Below, one piece after another: positions 1-7,321 of a stretch of DNA of 29,199 nt. The notes under the pieces were generated by a model. That model saw only the letters and a list, made by a program, of their open reading frames with translations. It searched no databases and was not told the DNA's origin. The stretch is from a virus. The position numbers were made by a program, and so were the translations under genes. Each line of letters opens with the position of its first letter. The first letter of the stretch is position 1. The stretch spans positions 1 through 29,199 of IMG/VR virus record IMGVR_UViG_3300045776_000172, one strand, 5' to 3'.

Positions 1-276
1 GACATGCCGATCGATCCGGCGCAGCAGGACGCAGCTACCCCGCCGGACCGTATCGGCTCGCGGCTGTGGCTGCTGTGGCGGGCGCTGCAAACCGCCGAGA
101 CGCTGCAGCTGCAGCAAAACTACGCCAACGAAGCGCTGCACTGGATGCTGGATGACGGCGAGGCCTCGACCGTCATCGCAACACCAAGCTTTCCCGGTCT
201 CGGCTGGTCCAGCCTGTCCATCGAGATCGACGAAAGCCCGAATACCACCTTCACCCTGGCCTGGCAGAACTCCTGA
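1..276 (+). CDS. Phage GP46-family baseplate protein, 3' part
   Basis: This is the C-terminal part of a Mu/P2-like GP46 baseplate protein, a small component that is encoded just before baseplate J in contractile-tailed phages. The frame is open from base 1, so the ATG at 4 is probably an internal methionine and the gene starts upstream of the window. Recognition rests on the family-typical stretch DRIGSRLWLL followed by a helix ending in YANEALHWML, then a short beta-rich tail (SLSIEIDE). The stop TGA overlaps the next ATG (TGATG at 274-278), so translation is coupled to gp47. Family membership is by remembered sequence pattern and position, not by a search. Confidence 0.72.
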   Translation, partial: DMPIDPAQQDAATPPDRIGSRLWLLWRALQTAETLQLQQNYANEALHWMLDDGEASTVIATPSFPGLGWSSLSIEIDESPNTTFTLAWQNS

Positions 277-1424
277 TGCCCTTTTCCCTGCCTGCCCTGT
301 CGGACTGGCGCACCCAGTTCCGCAGCGCCTTCGCCGCGCGCCTGACCGGCTTCGACCAGACCGTGCGCCGCAGCGTCGTCGGCGTCATGTCGGACGCCCT
401 GGCCGGCGCCGTGTTCGCCCTCGGCCGTGCCCTCCTGTGGGTCACACGGCAGATGTTCATCAGCTCGGCCGAGGCGCCCTATCTGCAGCGCCGCCTCGCC
501 GATTACGGCCTGTCGCAGATCACCGGCACCGCCAGCTCCGGCGGCGTGGTGTTCTCAGGCACCGTCGGCGTCCCGGTCCCCGCCGGCAGCGTGCTGATCC
601 CGGCCGGATCGCTGACCGACAATAACGGCGCCGCGCTGCAGTTCTCGGTCACCGCCGGCGGCGCCATCGGCAGCCTCGGCACCATCGACCTGGCGGTCGC
701 CGCCAGCGGCCCCGGCGCTGTGGGAAACCTGCCCACGGGCACGCCGCTGACCCTGGTCAACGCCATCGCCGGCGTGCTGCCGCAGGCCGTTGTGGACAGC
801 TCCGGCCTCGCCGGCGGCTCTGACGGCGAGACGCTGGACGCCTTCCGCGCCCGCGGCCTGCAACGCATCCAGTCGCCGCCGCAGGGCGGAGCCGGCGCGG
901 ATTTCTGGGCCTGGACAAAGGCGACCGGCCTGCCGACACGGGCCTGGGTCTTTCCGCTCAACCGAGGTGCAGGATCCTGCGACGTCGCGTTCACCATCGA
1001 CACACGCGCCAACCCGATCCCGCTGGCCGCCGATCTGGCGACGGTGCAGGCGGCGATCGACGCGGCTGCGCCGGTAATCGGCTCCTACCAGGCGTTCGCG
1101 CCGGTGGCGGACGCGCTGACCATCAACGTGCACGGCCTGCTGCCGAACACCGCGACGAACCAGGCGGCGGTCACCGCGGCACTGGTTGCGCTGGTGGCCA
1201 GCGTGCCGCCCGGCGGCGCTTCCTACGGCGACGGCATCACCGTCCCGCTGCTGACCGGCGCGATGTTCCCGGTGCAGGTGCCGGGAGTCTTGTATTTGGA
1301 GTGGATCGAGGACGCGATCAACGCCGCGGCACCCATCGCATCCTTCGACATCACCACGCCGACGGCGGACGTGACCTTCGCCACCGGCCACCTGCCGGCA
1401 CCGCCCACGGTGACCTTCCTATGA
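276..1424 (+). CDS. Baseplate J / gp47 family protein
   Basis: This 382-aa protein matches the baseplate J (Mu gp47) family, which forms the wedge of the contractile-tail baseplate and links the tail tube region to the fibres. Visible features are an N-terminal helical segment, the family-like region around residues 60-130 (EAPYLQRRLADYGL, then VPVPAGSVLIPAG), the conserved GGSDGETLDAFRARGLQRI near 190-210, and a GGAGADFWAWTKA motif after it. Length is normal for the family. It lies between gp46 and gp48, the standard Mu/P2-type order. The start overlaps the gp46 stop and the stop overlaps the gp48 start (ATGA), so the three genes are translationally coupled. Confidence 0.93.
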   Translation: MPFSLPALSDWRTQFRSAFAARLTGFDQTVRRSVVGVMSDALAGAVFALGRALLWVTRQMFISSAEAPYLQRRLADYGLSQITGTASSGGVVFSGTVGVPVPAGSVLIPAGSLTDNNGAALQFSVTAGGAIGSLGTIDLAVAASGPGAVGNLPTGTPLTLVNAIAGVLPQAVVDSSGLAGGSDGETLDAFRARGLQRIQSPPQGGAGADFWAWTKATGLPTRAWVFPLNRGAGSCDVAFTIDTRANPIPLAADLATVQAAIDAAAPVIGSYQAFAPVADALTINVHGLLPNTATNQAAVTAALVALVASVPPGGASYGDGITVPLLTGAMFPVQVPGVLYLEWIEDAINAAAPIASFDITTPTADVTFATGHLPAPPTVTFL

Positions 1425-2035
1425 CCTGGTTCTCCGGCCTGACCGCCGCCGATTACGCCACCGGCGTCCAGGGGTTGTTCCCGCGCGGGCTGGCGTGGAC
1501 GCGCGCCGCGGGCAGCACCATGGCGACGCTGTTCCAGGCCATCGCCGATTGCCTGTTCGCCTTCCACGAGTATCTGGTGCTGTGGCTGGAAACCGAGTCC
1601 TTCCCCGCCGACGCCGTGCAGTGCCTGCCGGATTTCGAGGCGGATTACGGCCTGCCCGACAGCTGCACCCCGGCCGCCCCGACCATGGTGCAACGGCGCG
1701 CCGCGCTGATGGCGAAAATCGCCGCCAGCCCCGGCGGCCAGTCGGAGGCTTACTTCATCGGCGTCGCCGCGGCGCTCGGCTACACCATCACGATCACCAC
1801 CTGGGATACCTTCGTGCCCGGCCCCGGCGCAGCACTCGGCCCCGGGGCGGCGCTGCTCAGCCGGGCCTGGCGCTTCGCCTGGCAGGTCAACGCGCCCTCA
1901 ATCACGGTACAGCGGTTCCAGGTCGGCGTCTCGGCGCTGTTCGAGCCGCTCTGGACGATCGGCAATACGCAGTTGCAGTGCCGGCTGAGCAAGCTCCAGC
2001 CGGCCTACGGCGTGCTCTGGTTCAATTACAGTTAA
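1421..2035 (+). CDS. gp48 / YmfQ-like (DUF2313) tail protein
   Basis: This 204-aa protein is the gp48/YmfQ-type baseplate protein normally encoded directly after gp47. The ATG at 1421 overlaps the gp47 stop as ATGA and begins MTWFSGLTAADYATGVQGLF, typical of the family. The middle carries the QRRAALMAKIAA segment and a following ALGYTITI strand, also typical. The frame is open upstream to about 1301, but that part is antisense-like and lies inside gp47. It probably caps the baseplate-fibre junction; this role is inferred from the family. Confidence 0.87.
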   Translation: MTWFSGLTAADYATGVQGLFPRGLAWTRAAGSTMATLFQAIADCLFAFHEYLVLWLETESFPADAVQCLPDFEADYGLPDSCTPAAPTMVQRRAALMAKIAASPGGQSEAYFIGVAAALGYTITITTWDTFVPGPGAALGPGAALLSRAWRFAWQVNAPSITVQRFQVGVSALFEPLWTIGNTQLQCRLSKLQPAYGVLWFNYS

Positions 2036-2044
2036 GGAACGACG

Positions 2045-2881
2045 ATGCGAGGAATTGCCAACGGCACGCAGGTCACTGCGCTGCCGACGCCGGCGGCTGC
2101 CGTCGGCGCGCCGGGATACTGCAACAACACCGCGCCGGGGCCGGGCGTGACCCCGACCGACCTGTATCCGGATGACGTCAACATCATCCTCGCCGAGCTG
2201 CTGGGGATCCTCGCGGCCGCGGGCGTGACGCAGGACGCCACCGGCGCGAACACGACGCAGGTCCTCGCGTCGCTGAAGACGCTGTTCCGTGGCAATAACA
2301 TCCTGGCCAAAACCGCAACCGGGACATGGACCGTCCCGGCCGGGGTGACCAGCGTCCATTTCCGTGGCTGGTCCGCTGGCGGCGGCGGCGCCGGTATGGG
2401 CAATGGCGGCGCCGGCGGCGGTGGCGGCGGTCAGGGCGGCGCCTATTTTGAGGGCATTGCCACAGTAACCCCCGGTGCAGTCATCACCTGCACGGTCGGC
2501 GCAAGCGGCGCGGGCGGCACCAATGTCAGCGGCAGCTACAACGGCTCGATCGGCGGGACCACGAGTTTCGGCACATTCGCGACGGCCACGGGCGGCTCCG
2601 GCGGAGCGGGCTTCGCCAACGGCACGGGCGGCGGCGGCTACGGCAATGGCGTGGCGACCGGCGGCACGGTCAATATTACCGGCACGTCCGGCCAGAACGG
2701 CATCTCTGTCAGCACGGCATTTCTAGGCGGGATGGGCGGCGGCACGTTCGGAACGGGATCAACCTACAACGGCTCCGGTGGCGGCCCGACCGGCAACTTC
2801 CCCGGTGGAGGAGGTGGCGGCGGCACGCAAAACTCCGCAGGCGGCGCGGGCGGTGCCGGCCTTCTGATTTTGGAGTGGTAA
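2045..2881 (+). CDS. Glycine-rich tail fibre / adhesin
   Basis: This 278-aa protein has an N-terminal helical part (about residues 30-85, with LYPDDVNIILAELLGILAAA) followed by the segment WTVPAGVTSVHFRGW. That segment is the usual entry into the glycine-rich beta domain seen at the tips of many phage tail fibres. From about residue 115 to the end it is dominated by Gly, Ala, Ser and Thr, with runs such as GGGGGGQGG. Such domains resemble the polyglycine adhesin tips that determine receptor specificity. A good ribosome binding site (AAGGA) lies 6-8 bases upstream of the ATG. It follows gp48, where fibre genes are expected. The receptor cannot be predicted. Confidence 0.83.
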   Translation: MRGIANGTQVTALPTPAAAVGAPGYCNNTAPGPGVTPTDLYPDDVNIILAELLGILAAAGVTQDATGANTTQVLASLKTLFRGNNILAKTATGTWTVPAGVTSVHFRGWSAGGGGAGMGNGGAGGGGGGQGGAYFEGIATVTPGAVITCTVGASGAGGTNVSGSYNGSIGGTTSFGTFATATGGSGGAGFANGTGGGGYGNGVATGGTVNITGTSGQNGISVSTAFLGGMGGGTFGTGSTYNGSGGGPTGNFPGGGGGGGTQNSAGGAGGAGLLILEW

Positions 2882-2882
2882 T

Positions 2883-3389
2883 ATGTTTGCGCTGATAATC
2901 AACGGCACGGTCGTTCAAACCGCCGCTGCCGAGTTCCCCGTCAACCCGGCGTTGACCTGGGTCGATATCTCGACCGTATCGCCCGCGCCCCAACCGGGAT
3001 GGACGTACAGCGGCGGCACGTTCGCCGCACCGGTTGTCCCGCCCCTGCCCGCCCAAACCCTCGCACAACAGGCCGCCGCCGCCATATCCGCCGGCTTGAC
3101 GGTTACCAGCACGTCCAACCCGGCGCTGAACGGGACCTATGCCTGCGACGCGACGGCGCAATCGCATCTGATGGCCGAAATGATCGCGCTGCTGAATTCG
3201 AGTGGTGCGACGTTTGCGGACGGCACCGCCTCGATCGTCTGGCCGAACATCACCGGTTCGCTGCACACCTATACGCCGGCACAGTTCCAGCCATTGGCGC
3301 TGGCCATCGGGGCTTATGTCTCGGCTTTATACAAGTGCATCAACGGCGTCCTGGCGACGCTGCCCCCCGCCGCCGTCACCATCGCCTAG
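2883..3389 (+). CDS. Fibre-associated protein, DUF4376-like
   Basis: This 168-aa protein follows the glycine-rich fibre by one base after its stop. Its Shine-Dalgarno GGAG lies inside the last codons of that fibre gene, so the two are expressed together. The N-terminus (MFALIINGTVV) reads like small phage tail or fibre-assembly proteins. The C-terminal half resembles DUF4376: SNPALNGTYACDATAQ, then a W-N-I-T-G-S-L-H-T-Y segment and a terminal helix (FQPLALAIGAYVSALYK). In other phages this domain sits in fibre proteins or fibre chaperones. I infer a fibre accessory or chaperone role; the family match is from pattern memory only. Confidence 0.62.
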   Translation: MFALIINGTVVQTAAAEFPVNPALTWVDISTVSPAPQPGWTYSGGTFAAPVVPPLPAQTLAQQAAAAISAGLTVTSTSNPALNGTYACDATAQSHLMAEMIALLNSSGATFADGTASIVWPNITGSLHTYTPAQFQPLALAIGAYVSALYKCINGVLATLPPAAVTIA

Positions 3390-3398
3390 TCCCGGCAA

Positions 3399-3429
3399 GG
3401 CCTCGCCCGCGCGCAACACGGGCGAGGCC
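3399..3429 (+). terminator. Strong hairpin between fibre and lysis genes
   Basis: A perfect 11-bp inverted repeat pairs GGCCTCGCCCG (3399-3409) with CGGGCGAGGCC (3419-3429) around a 9-base loop. It starts 9 bases after the stop of the preceding gene and lies 31 bases before the next start. No U-tract follows, so it could be a weak or Rho-assisted terminator, an RNA processing or stability element, or a punctuation hairpin between the fibre and lysis modules. Confidence 0.55.
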
Positions 3430-3459
3430 CTTCACGCCCGCCAACGGAGAGCAAATCCG

Positions 3460-3801
3460 ATGACGACATCTGCATTTAACGCGCCAGCCGCGCCGCTGGC
3501 CAGCGATCCCCGGTTGCTGCCCGATCCGGAGTTTGAGGCCGAGCGGACGCACTGGACCCTCGACCGCCGCGTGCCGCTGGCCATGATCATTGCGATGTTC
3601 ATCCAGTTCGGCGGCTTCGTCTGGTGGTTCGCCACCCTCAACGTCACCGTGACGTCCCAGGGCGACCGCATCAGCCGGCTCGAAATGGATCGCACCGCCG
3701 CCAGCCAGACGCTGTCATCGATGCAGGCCCTGCTCGCCCGCATCGATGAACGCACCGGCTACCTGACCGACGCGCTGCGCCAGAAAATGGATCACAAATG
3801 A
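3460..3801 (+). CDS. Small membrane protein with coiled coil, possible inner-membrane spanin
   Basis: This 113-aa protein starts at the ATG at 3460, after a clear ribosome binding site (ACGGAGA, 3444-3450). It has about 38 polar N-terminal residues, one transmembrane helix (about 39-60, AMIIAMFIQFGGFVWWFATL), then a C-terminal segment (68-110) with heptad-like spacing, probably a coiled coil. It overlaps the following lipoprotein gene by four bases (ATGA) and lies immediately before the endolysin and holin genes. A one-TM coiled-coil protein paired with an overlapping proline-rich lipoprotein is the layout of i-spanin/o-spanin pairs, which fuse inner and outer membranes at lysis. The N-terminal part is longer than in Rz-type spanins, so the function is inferred. 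Confidence 0.6.
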   Translation: MTTSAFNAPAAPLASDPRLLPDPEFEAERTHWTLDRRVPLAMIIAMFIQFGGFVWWFATLNVTVTSQGDRISRLEMDRTAASQTLSSMQALLARIDERTGYLTDALRQKMDHK

Positions 3802-4136
3802 CCCCCGCACCGGCCGCAAGACTGGCGCGATTGCTGGTCCTGTGCGGCCTGCTGGCGTCGTGTGCCGCGCCGCCTCCGCCGGTGTGCCTCGCACCGGTTG
3901 CCCCGCCGGCGTTCCGCGGCCCGGCGCCCCCGCCGCGACCCGATCCGGTCGAGCGGGACTATCGCCGGGCCGAGGATGCGGCGCGGCGCTACGTCGCCTC
4001 GCCGGAGCCGGACCCGCTCGCGATCCACGCCATCCGCGAACACGAGGCGGCGATCCGCCACGCCGCCAGCCGCGCGGACAAGCACCGCGCGGTCAAGGCC
4101 TTCCGCGAATTCCTCGCCGCCCGCGACATTCTCTAG
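3798..4136 (+). CDS. Proline-rich lipoprotein, possible outer-membrane spanin
   Basis: This 112-aa protein has a lipoprotein signal peptide: charged N-terminus, hydrophobic core (LLVLCGLLA) and lipobox L19-A20-S21-C22. The mature part begins with a proline-rich stretch (residues 25-52) and continues as a charged, probably helical segment rich in Arg, Ala and Glu. It overlaps the preceding membrane-protein gene by four bases. A lipid anchor plus proline-rich region suits an o-spanin. At about 90 mature residues it is longer than Rz1, so another envelope role, such as superinfection exclusion, is possible. Confidence 0.62.
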   Translation: MTPAPAARLARLLVLCGLLASCAAPPPPVCLAPVAPPAFRGPAPPPRPDPVERDYRRAEDAARRYVASPEPDPLAIHAIREHEAAIRHAASRADKHRAVKAFREFLAARDIL

Positions 4137-4146
4137 GAGACATGCC

Positions 4147-4713
4147 ATGCCATCCTCTCCGCCGATCGACACGCCACAGTCGGTCGATACCTTGGCGCGC
4201 AATGCCTGGGGCGAGGCGCGCGGGACCGGCGCCACCGGCATGAGGCGCGTCATCAACGTGCACATGAACCGCGTGCGCAACCCCCGCTGGTGGGGCCACG
4301 ACATCATGTCGGTTTGCCTGGCGCCCGAGCAATTCTCCTGCCGCAACGTCGGTGACCCGAACCGCGCCAAGCTGCTCGCGGTGACCGATGCGGATCCCGA
4401 GTTCCGCGTCGCCCTGAACCTGGCGTGGCAGGCGATCGCCAACAAGCTGCCGGACCTGACCAACGGCGCCGACAGTTACTGGGCCGTGTCGATGCCGCAC
4501 CCGCCGGCCTGGGCGTCACGCGCCGCCCGCACGGTGTGCGACGGCTGGCACCAGTTCGCGCGCGTTGAGCTGCCCGCCCCGTCCGGCGAGCCCGAGGCGC
4601 CCCCCGTCTCGATCCACAACGTGCCTGCCAAGCCCCCCGCCGAGTCCGCCGCCGATCGGCTGATGGACTCGGAGCTGCTGTCGTTCAACCAGGCGCCGAG
4701 CCCCGGCGCATAA
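4147..4713 (+). CDS. SleB-type cell wall hydrolase (endolysin)
   Basis: This 188-aa protein matches the SleB/Hydrolase_2 family of peptidoglycan hydrolases, used as endolysins by many alphaproteobacterial phages. The signature is LARNAWGEARGTGATGM with the presumed catalytic glutamate E23 in WGEARG, then INVHMNRV and the FSCRN motif (63-67) that follows the active site. The C-terminal 50 residues are a proline-rich tail of unknown use. The ATG at 4147 is chosen over the out-of-frame ATG at 4142; it has an AGGAGA site (4135-4140) at six bases. No signal peptide is visible, so release should depend on the holin two genes downstream in this block. Confidence 0.88.
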   Translation: MPSSPPIDTPQSVDTLARNAWGEARGTGATGMRRVINVHMNRVRNPRWWGHDIMSVCLAPEQFSCRNVGDPNRAKLLAVTDADPEFRVALNLAWQAIANKLPDLTNGADSYWAVSMPHPPAWASRAARTVCDGWHQFARVELPAPSGEPEAPPVSIHNVPAKPPAESAADRLMDSELLSFNQAPSPGA

Positions 4714-4728
4714 CCCGGAGACACTGAC

Positions 4729-5034
4729 ATGACCGATGTATCCGTCCGCGATCAGTTGGTCGCGGATGCCAAAACGCTGCCCGGGCTGATCGCCGCCGCG
4801 CAGGTTGCCGATCCGGCCCTGGCGAACGCATTGCTGGGCAAGGCGACCTCGGCCGCCGCCACCCAGGCCGGCGCCGTCGTCACCGGCGGCGTGGCGCTGC
4901 TGGCCACGCATTACGGCCTCGGCTGGTCCGACGCCACGGTCGCCACCCTCGGCGGCCTGGTGACGCTGTTCGCCGGCCTGGCGATCAACTGGCTGCAGGT
5001 GCGCCTGCACATCGGCAAGCTGGTCGCGGCTTAG
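4729..5034 (+). CDS. Two-TM holin-like protein
   Basis: This 101-aa protein has two predicted membrane helices, about residues 46-62 (GAVVTGGVALLATHYGL) and 68-90 (ATVATLGGLVTLFAGLAINW), joined by a short turn with GWSD and followed by a short basic tail. The topology and size fit class II holins and resemble the Pam3-gp28 type of putative phage holin, whose second helix ends in a Trp-containing segment. It lies right after the endolysin gene with a GGAG site upstream. It would form the inner-membrane lesions that release the endolysin. Confidence 0.78.
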   Translation: MTDVSVRDQLVADAKTLPGLIAAAQVADPALANALLGKATSAAATQAGAVVTGGVALLATHYGLGWSDATVATLGGLVTLFAGLAINWLQVRLHIGKLVAA

Positions 5035-5100
5035 TTCCACTTGTCACGGCCGGGTTCAGCCCGGCCACCGACGCTCCCTCCCTCCCTGAAAGTAACCATC

Positions 5101-5586
5101 ATGACCGGATATTCCCGCCGCGGCCTGCTGGCCGTATCGGCGCTCGCCACCGTGTCCGCAGTCGCCCTCGCCGCCTGCACGAGCGGCACGCCCACCGCGT
5201 CGCAGCTCGCCGCCGACGTCAACCTGATCGCGACCGGCCTCACGGCTGCCTTGCCGCAGATCCAGCAGATCCCCGGCCTGCCGGCGGCGGCGCTGGCGGA
5301 GATCGAGAAATACCTCGCGATCATCCAAGCCGACGCCGTCAAGGTGGCGGCCGCCGTGGCCTCGCCGCCGCCCGGCACGGTGCAGGAGATCGCCCAGGTG
5401 GTGCAGGCGCTCGCCGCGGTCGCGCTGCCGCTGCTGCCGGCCGGCTCGGTCGCCGAGGCGGCGATCCAGGCGGCGATCTCCCTGCTGCCGGTGATCCTCG
5501 CGGCGATCGGCGTCGCCGGCGCCGGCGTGCCGGCGAGATACGCCCCGGCCGATGCCCGCGCGATCCTCGCGGCCGTCGCAGCATGA
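5101..5586 (+). CDS. Tat-type lipoprotein of unknown function
   Basis: The 161-aa product begins with a twin-arginine signal (S5-R6-R7-G8-L9-L10) and a long hydrophobic core ending in lipobox L23-A-A-C26. A folded lipoprotein exported by the Tat pathway is therefore likely. The mature protein is strongly Ala/Val/Leu-rich and helical, with a hydrophobic segment near the C-terminus (AAISLLPVILAAIGVAG). The frame is open from 5041, but the ATG at 5101 starts the signal peptide cleanly. It lies between holin and fibre genes and overlaps the next start (ATGA at 5583). Possible roles are a lysis accessory or lysogenic superinfection exclusion; neither is shown by sequence. Confidence 0.68.
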   Translation: MTGYSRRGLLAVSALATVSAVALAACTSGTPTASQLAADVNLIATGLTAALPQIQQIPGLPAAALAEIEKYLAIIQADAVKVAAAVASPPPGTVQEIAQVVQALAAVALPLLPAGSVAEAAIQAAISLLPVILAAIGVAGAGVPARYAPADARAILAAVAA

Positions 5587-6029
5587 GCGTCTCGGCGGCG
5601 AGGACCATCGTCCTCCCCGCCGTCCCCAACGGGGTCACGCCGCAATGGCCGATGATCGACGATCCGGACTCGCTGCTCGATTACTCGCTCGATTACACCA
5701 ACCTGCTGGCCGATGTCGGCGGCGACACGATCAGCAGCGCGAGCGTCAGCGTGAAGCCGTCGGGGACCGGCGAGCTGCAGGCCGTTAGCGGCGCCATCGT
5801 CGGTGCCGTGGTGACCGCCAACGTCACAGGTGGCGCCTATGGCCGTTACTACTGGGTCAAGGTCGAGGCGACCTCAGCTTCCGGGCGGGTCTTCTCGACT
5901 GTCGTGCAGTTGAGGATCAACCCGGCAATGATGGTCGGATCGCCCACCGCTCCGCCATCGACCGGGTGGGGCGCGCCGCTGCTCATTCAGCCGAGTGACG
6001 ATCTCGAATTCATGACTGTTGGAGGCTGA
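5583..6029 (+). CDS. Phage structural protein with Ig-like fold, fibre cassette gene 1
   Basis: This 148-aa protein contains DDPDSLLDYSLDYTNLLAD followed by GDTISSASVSV, a pattern common in small phage proteins with an immunoglobulin-like beta domain encoded near fibre or capsid genes. Alternating strands continue to about residue 110. The C-terminus ends FMTVGG, almost identical to the ends of the next genes. Its GGA GGC codons (6021-6026) form the Shine-Dalgarno for the next start. It overlaps the lipoprotein gene upstream by four bases. A virion decoration or fibre-base role is inferred. Confidence 0.68.
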   Translation: MSVSAARTIVLPAVPNGVTPQWPMIDDPDSLLDYSLDYTNLLADVGGDTISSASVSVKPSGTGELQAVSGAIVGAVVTANVTGGAYGRYYWVKVEATSASGRVFSTVVQLRINPAMMVGSPTAPPSTGWGAPLLIQPSDDLEFMTVGG

Positions 6030-6030
6030 T

Positions 6031-6630
6031 TTGGCGGGCATTACTCAATATCTCGCAGTGCTGAACGGGACGGCGCGGGCGTTTCTCGCCGGGTCGGACG
6101 CATCGACAACGCCGGTTCTGGCCCCGGCGCACACGCTGGTGGACGCGAATGGCGTGCCGGTGTCGGGTGCGGCGCCGCTGCCGGTGAAGCCCGGCGCGGG
6201 AACGTTGGTTGACCGCTCCGTCACCAGTGCTGCTACCGGCACGCTCGCTGCGGCGAATCCCGGCCGCACATCGCTGTCATTCCAGGTTCCGACGGCACTG
6301 ACATCCGGTCTTTGGGTGCCCGCACTGTCGGCATCGCTGGGCTGTCTTAACCCCAACCCCGGCACGTTGGTAGCGTGCCGGGGGCTGTCTGGCGGCGTTC
6401 CTGGGCGGGCTTACAAAGTTGCCATCACAGCAACGACCGCGGCGCGCACGTATCAATGGCTCGTTGGCGTTGTGTGCGATCCCGTGTTGGCGGTCTGGCC
6501 GCTTATCGATCCGCCGTCCCCGGACTTCGGCGCCCCCCATGCCCTATCGGCCCCTAGCTTTGATGAGTTTGGGGATGCGATGATGTGGACGCTCACTGAC
6601 GACGCAGCATTTATGATTGTTGGAGGCTAG
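6031..6630 (+). CDS. Fibre-like protein, cassette gene 2 (TTG start)
   Basis: I place the start at the TTG at 6031, five bases after GGAGG (6021-6025) that is formed by the last codons of the previous gene; the product is 199 aa (MAGITQYLAVLNG...). Residues 1-50 share the pattern 'LNG...PAH-x-VD-x-NGVPVS-x-AAP' with the next protein, so the two have a common N-terminal module, perhaps for attachment to the virion. The rest is beta-rich, with a WPLIDPPS segment near 155-162 that recalls WPMIDDPDS in the preceding protein. The C-terminus is FMIVGG. The product is probably a fibre or adapter subunit; no enzyme motif is seen. Confidence 0.66.
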   Translation: MAGITQYLAVLNGTARAFLAGSDASTTPVLAPAHTLVDANGVPVSGAAPLPVKPGAGTLVDRSVTSAATGTLAAANPGRTSLSFQVPTALTSGLWVPALSASLGCLNPNPGTLVACRGLSGGVPGRAYKVAITATTAARTYQWLVGVVCDPVLAVWPLIDPPSPDFGAPHALSAPSFDEFGDAMMWTLTDDAAFMIVGG

Positions 6631-6634
6631 ACCG

Positions 6635-7315
6635 ATGGCGATGGGTTTTTATAGGGCCATTCTTAACGGCCTAGCGCAGACGCTTGGGTCCGCGTCCGAT
6701 AGCAATGGAACCCTTTATCCGGCGCATGTGGTCGTTGATCAGAACGGCGTGCCGGTCTCGGTTGCGGCTCCGTTCCCGACTGCCGACGCTACGGCGGGTG
6801 GGTATCTGGCATCGATCGCCACGAACACGGTGGGCGTAGCGACAGCGGCCGGGCAGGCGACTGGCAACACGTCTCTGGCATCGATCGCCACGAACACGGT
6901 GGGCGTAGCGACAGCGGCCGGGCAGGCGACTGGCAACACGTCTCTGGCATCGATCGCTACCAGCGACGCCACGACCGCGACAAACACCACCACGATTGCC
7001 GGCGCGGTATCCAGCGGGCGCATGGTTATCGCCGCGCCGCTGTCCTACAGCAGCAGCACGTCCGGCACGGTAGCGGCAACGTCCGGCACTCTGGTATCCG
7101 CAGGCGCATTTACGCACACCCTGCAAATCTGGAACAACGGCACGGCAACGATCTGGCTCAACCCAACAGGGTCGGCCGCGGTTGTTGGTGCCGGCGCTCC
7201 GATCCCGGCTGGCGGGGCGCTGATATTCGGCGCGATCGATCTGCCAATACCGACCGCGGCAATCACCGCGATTTCCTCACTAGGCAGCGTTTCCGTTTCG
7301 ATAGTTGGGGGTTAA
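6635..7315 (+). CDS. Fibre-like protein with 23-residue repeats, cassette gene 3
   Basis: The 226-aa product starts at the ATG at 6635, eight bases after GGAGG (6622-6626) encoded in the end of the previous gene; an ATG at 6641 is an alternative. The N-terminal 45 residues repeat the module of the preceding protein (YPAHVVVDQNGVPVS). Residues 57-108 contain two identical 23-residue units (LASIATNTVGVATAAGQATG plus NTS) and the start of a third, encoded by a perfect DNA repeat. The C-terminal 100 residues are beta-rich and end in SVSIVGG. The arrangement (conserved base, repeat shaft, beta tip) is fibre-like, so a trimeric fibre or adapter is a reasonable inference. Confidence 0.68.
   Translation: MAMGFYRAILNGLAQTLGSASDSNGTLYPAHVVVDQNGVPVSVAAPFPTADATAGGYLASIATNTVGVATAAGQATGNTSLASIATNTVGVATAAGQATGNTSLASIATSDATTATNTTTIAGAVSSGRMVIAAPLSYSSSTSGTVAATSGTLVSAGAFTHTLQIWNNGTATIWLNPTGSAAVVGAGAPIPAGGALIFGAIDLPIPTAAITAISSLGSVSVSIVGG
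6805..6957 (+). repeat. Perfect 69-bp tandem repeat, two copies plus 15 bp
   Basis: Copies span 6805-6873 and 6874-6942, and a third begins at 6943 (TCTGGCATCGATCGC) before diverging. I found no mismatch between the two full copies. The unit length is 23 codons, so gain or loss of a copy keeps the reading frame of the fibre-like gene. Confidence 0.93.
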
Positions 7316-7321
7316 GGGGCT

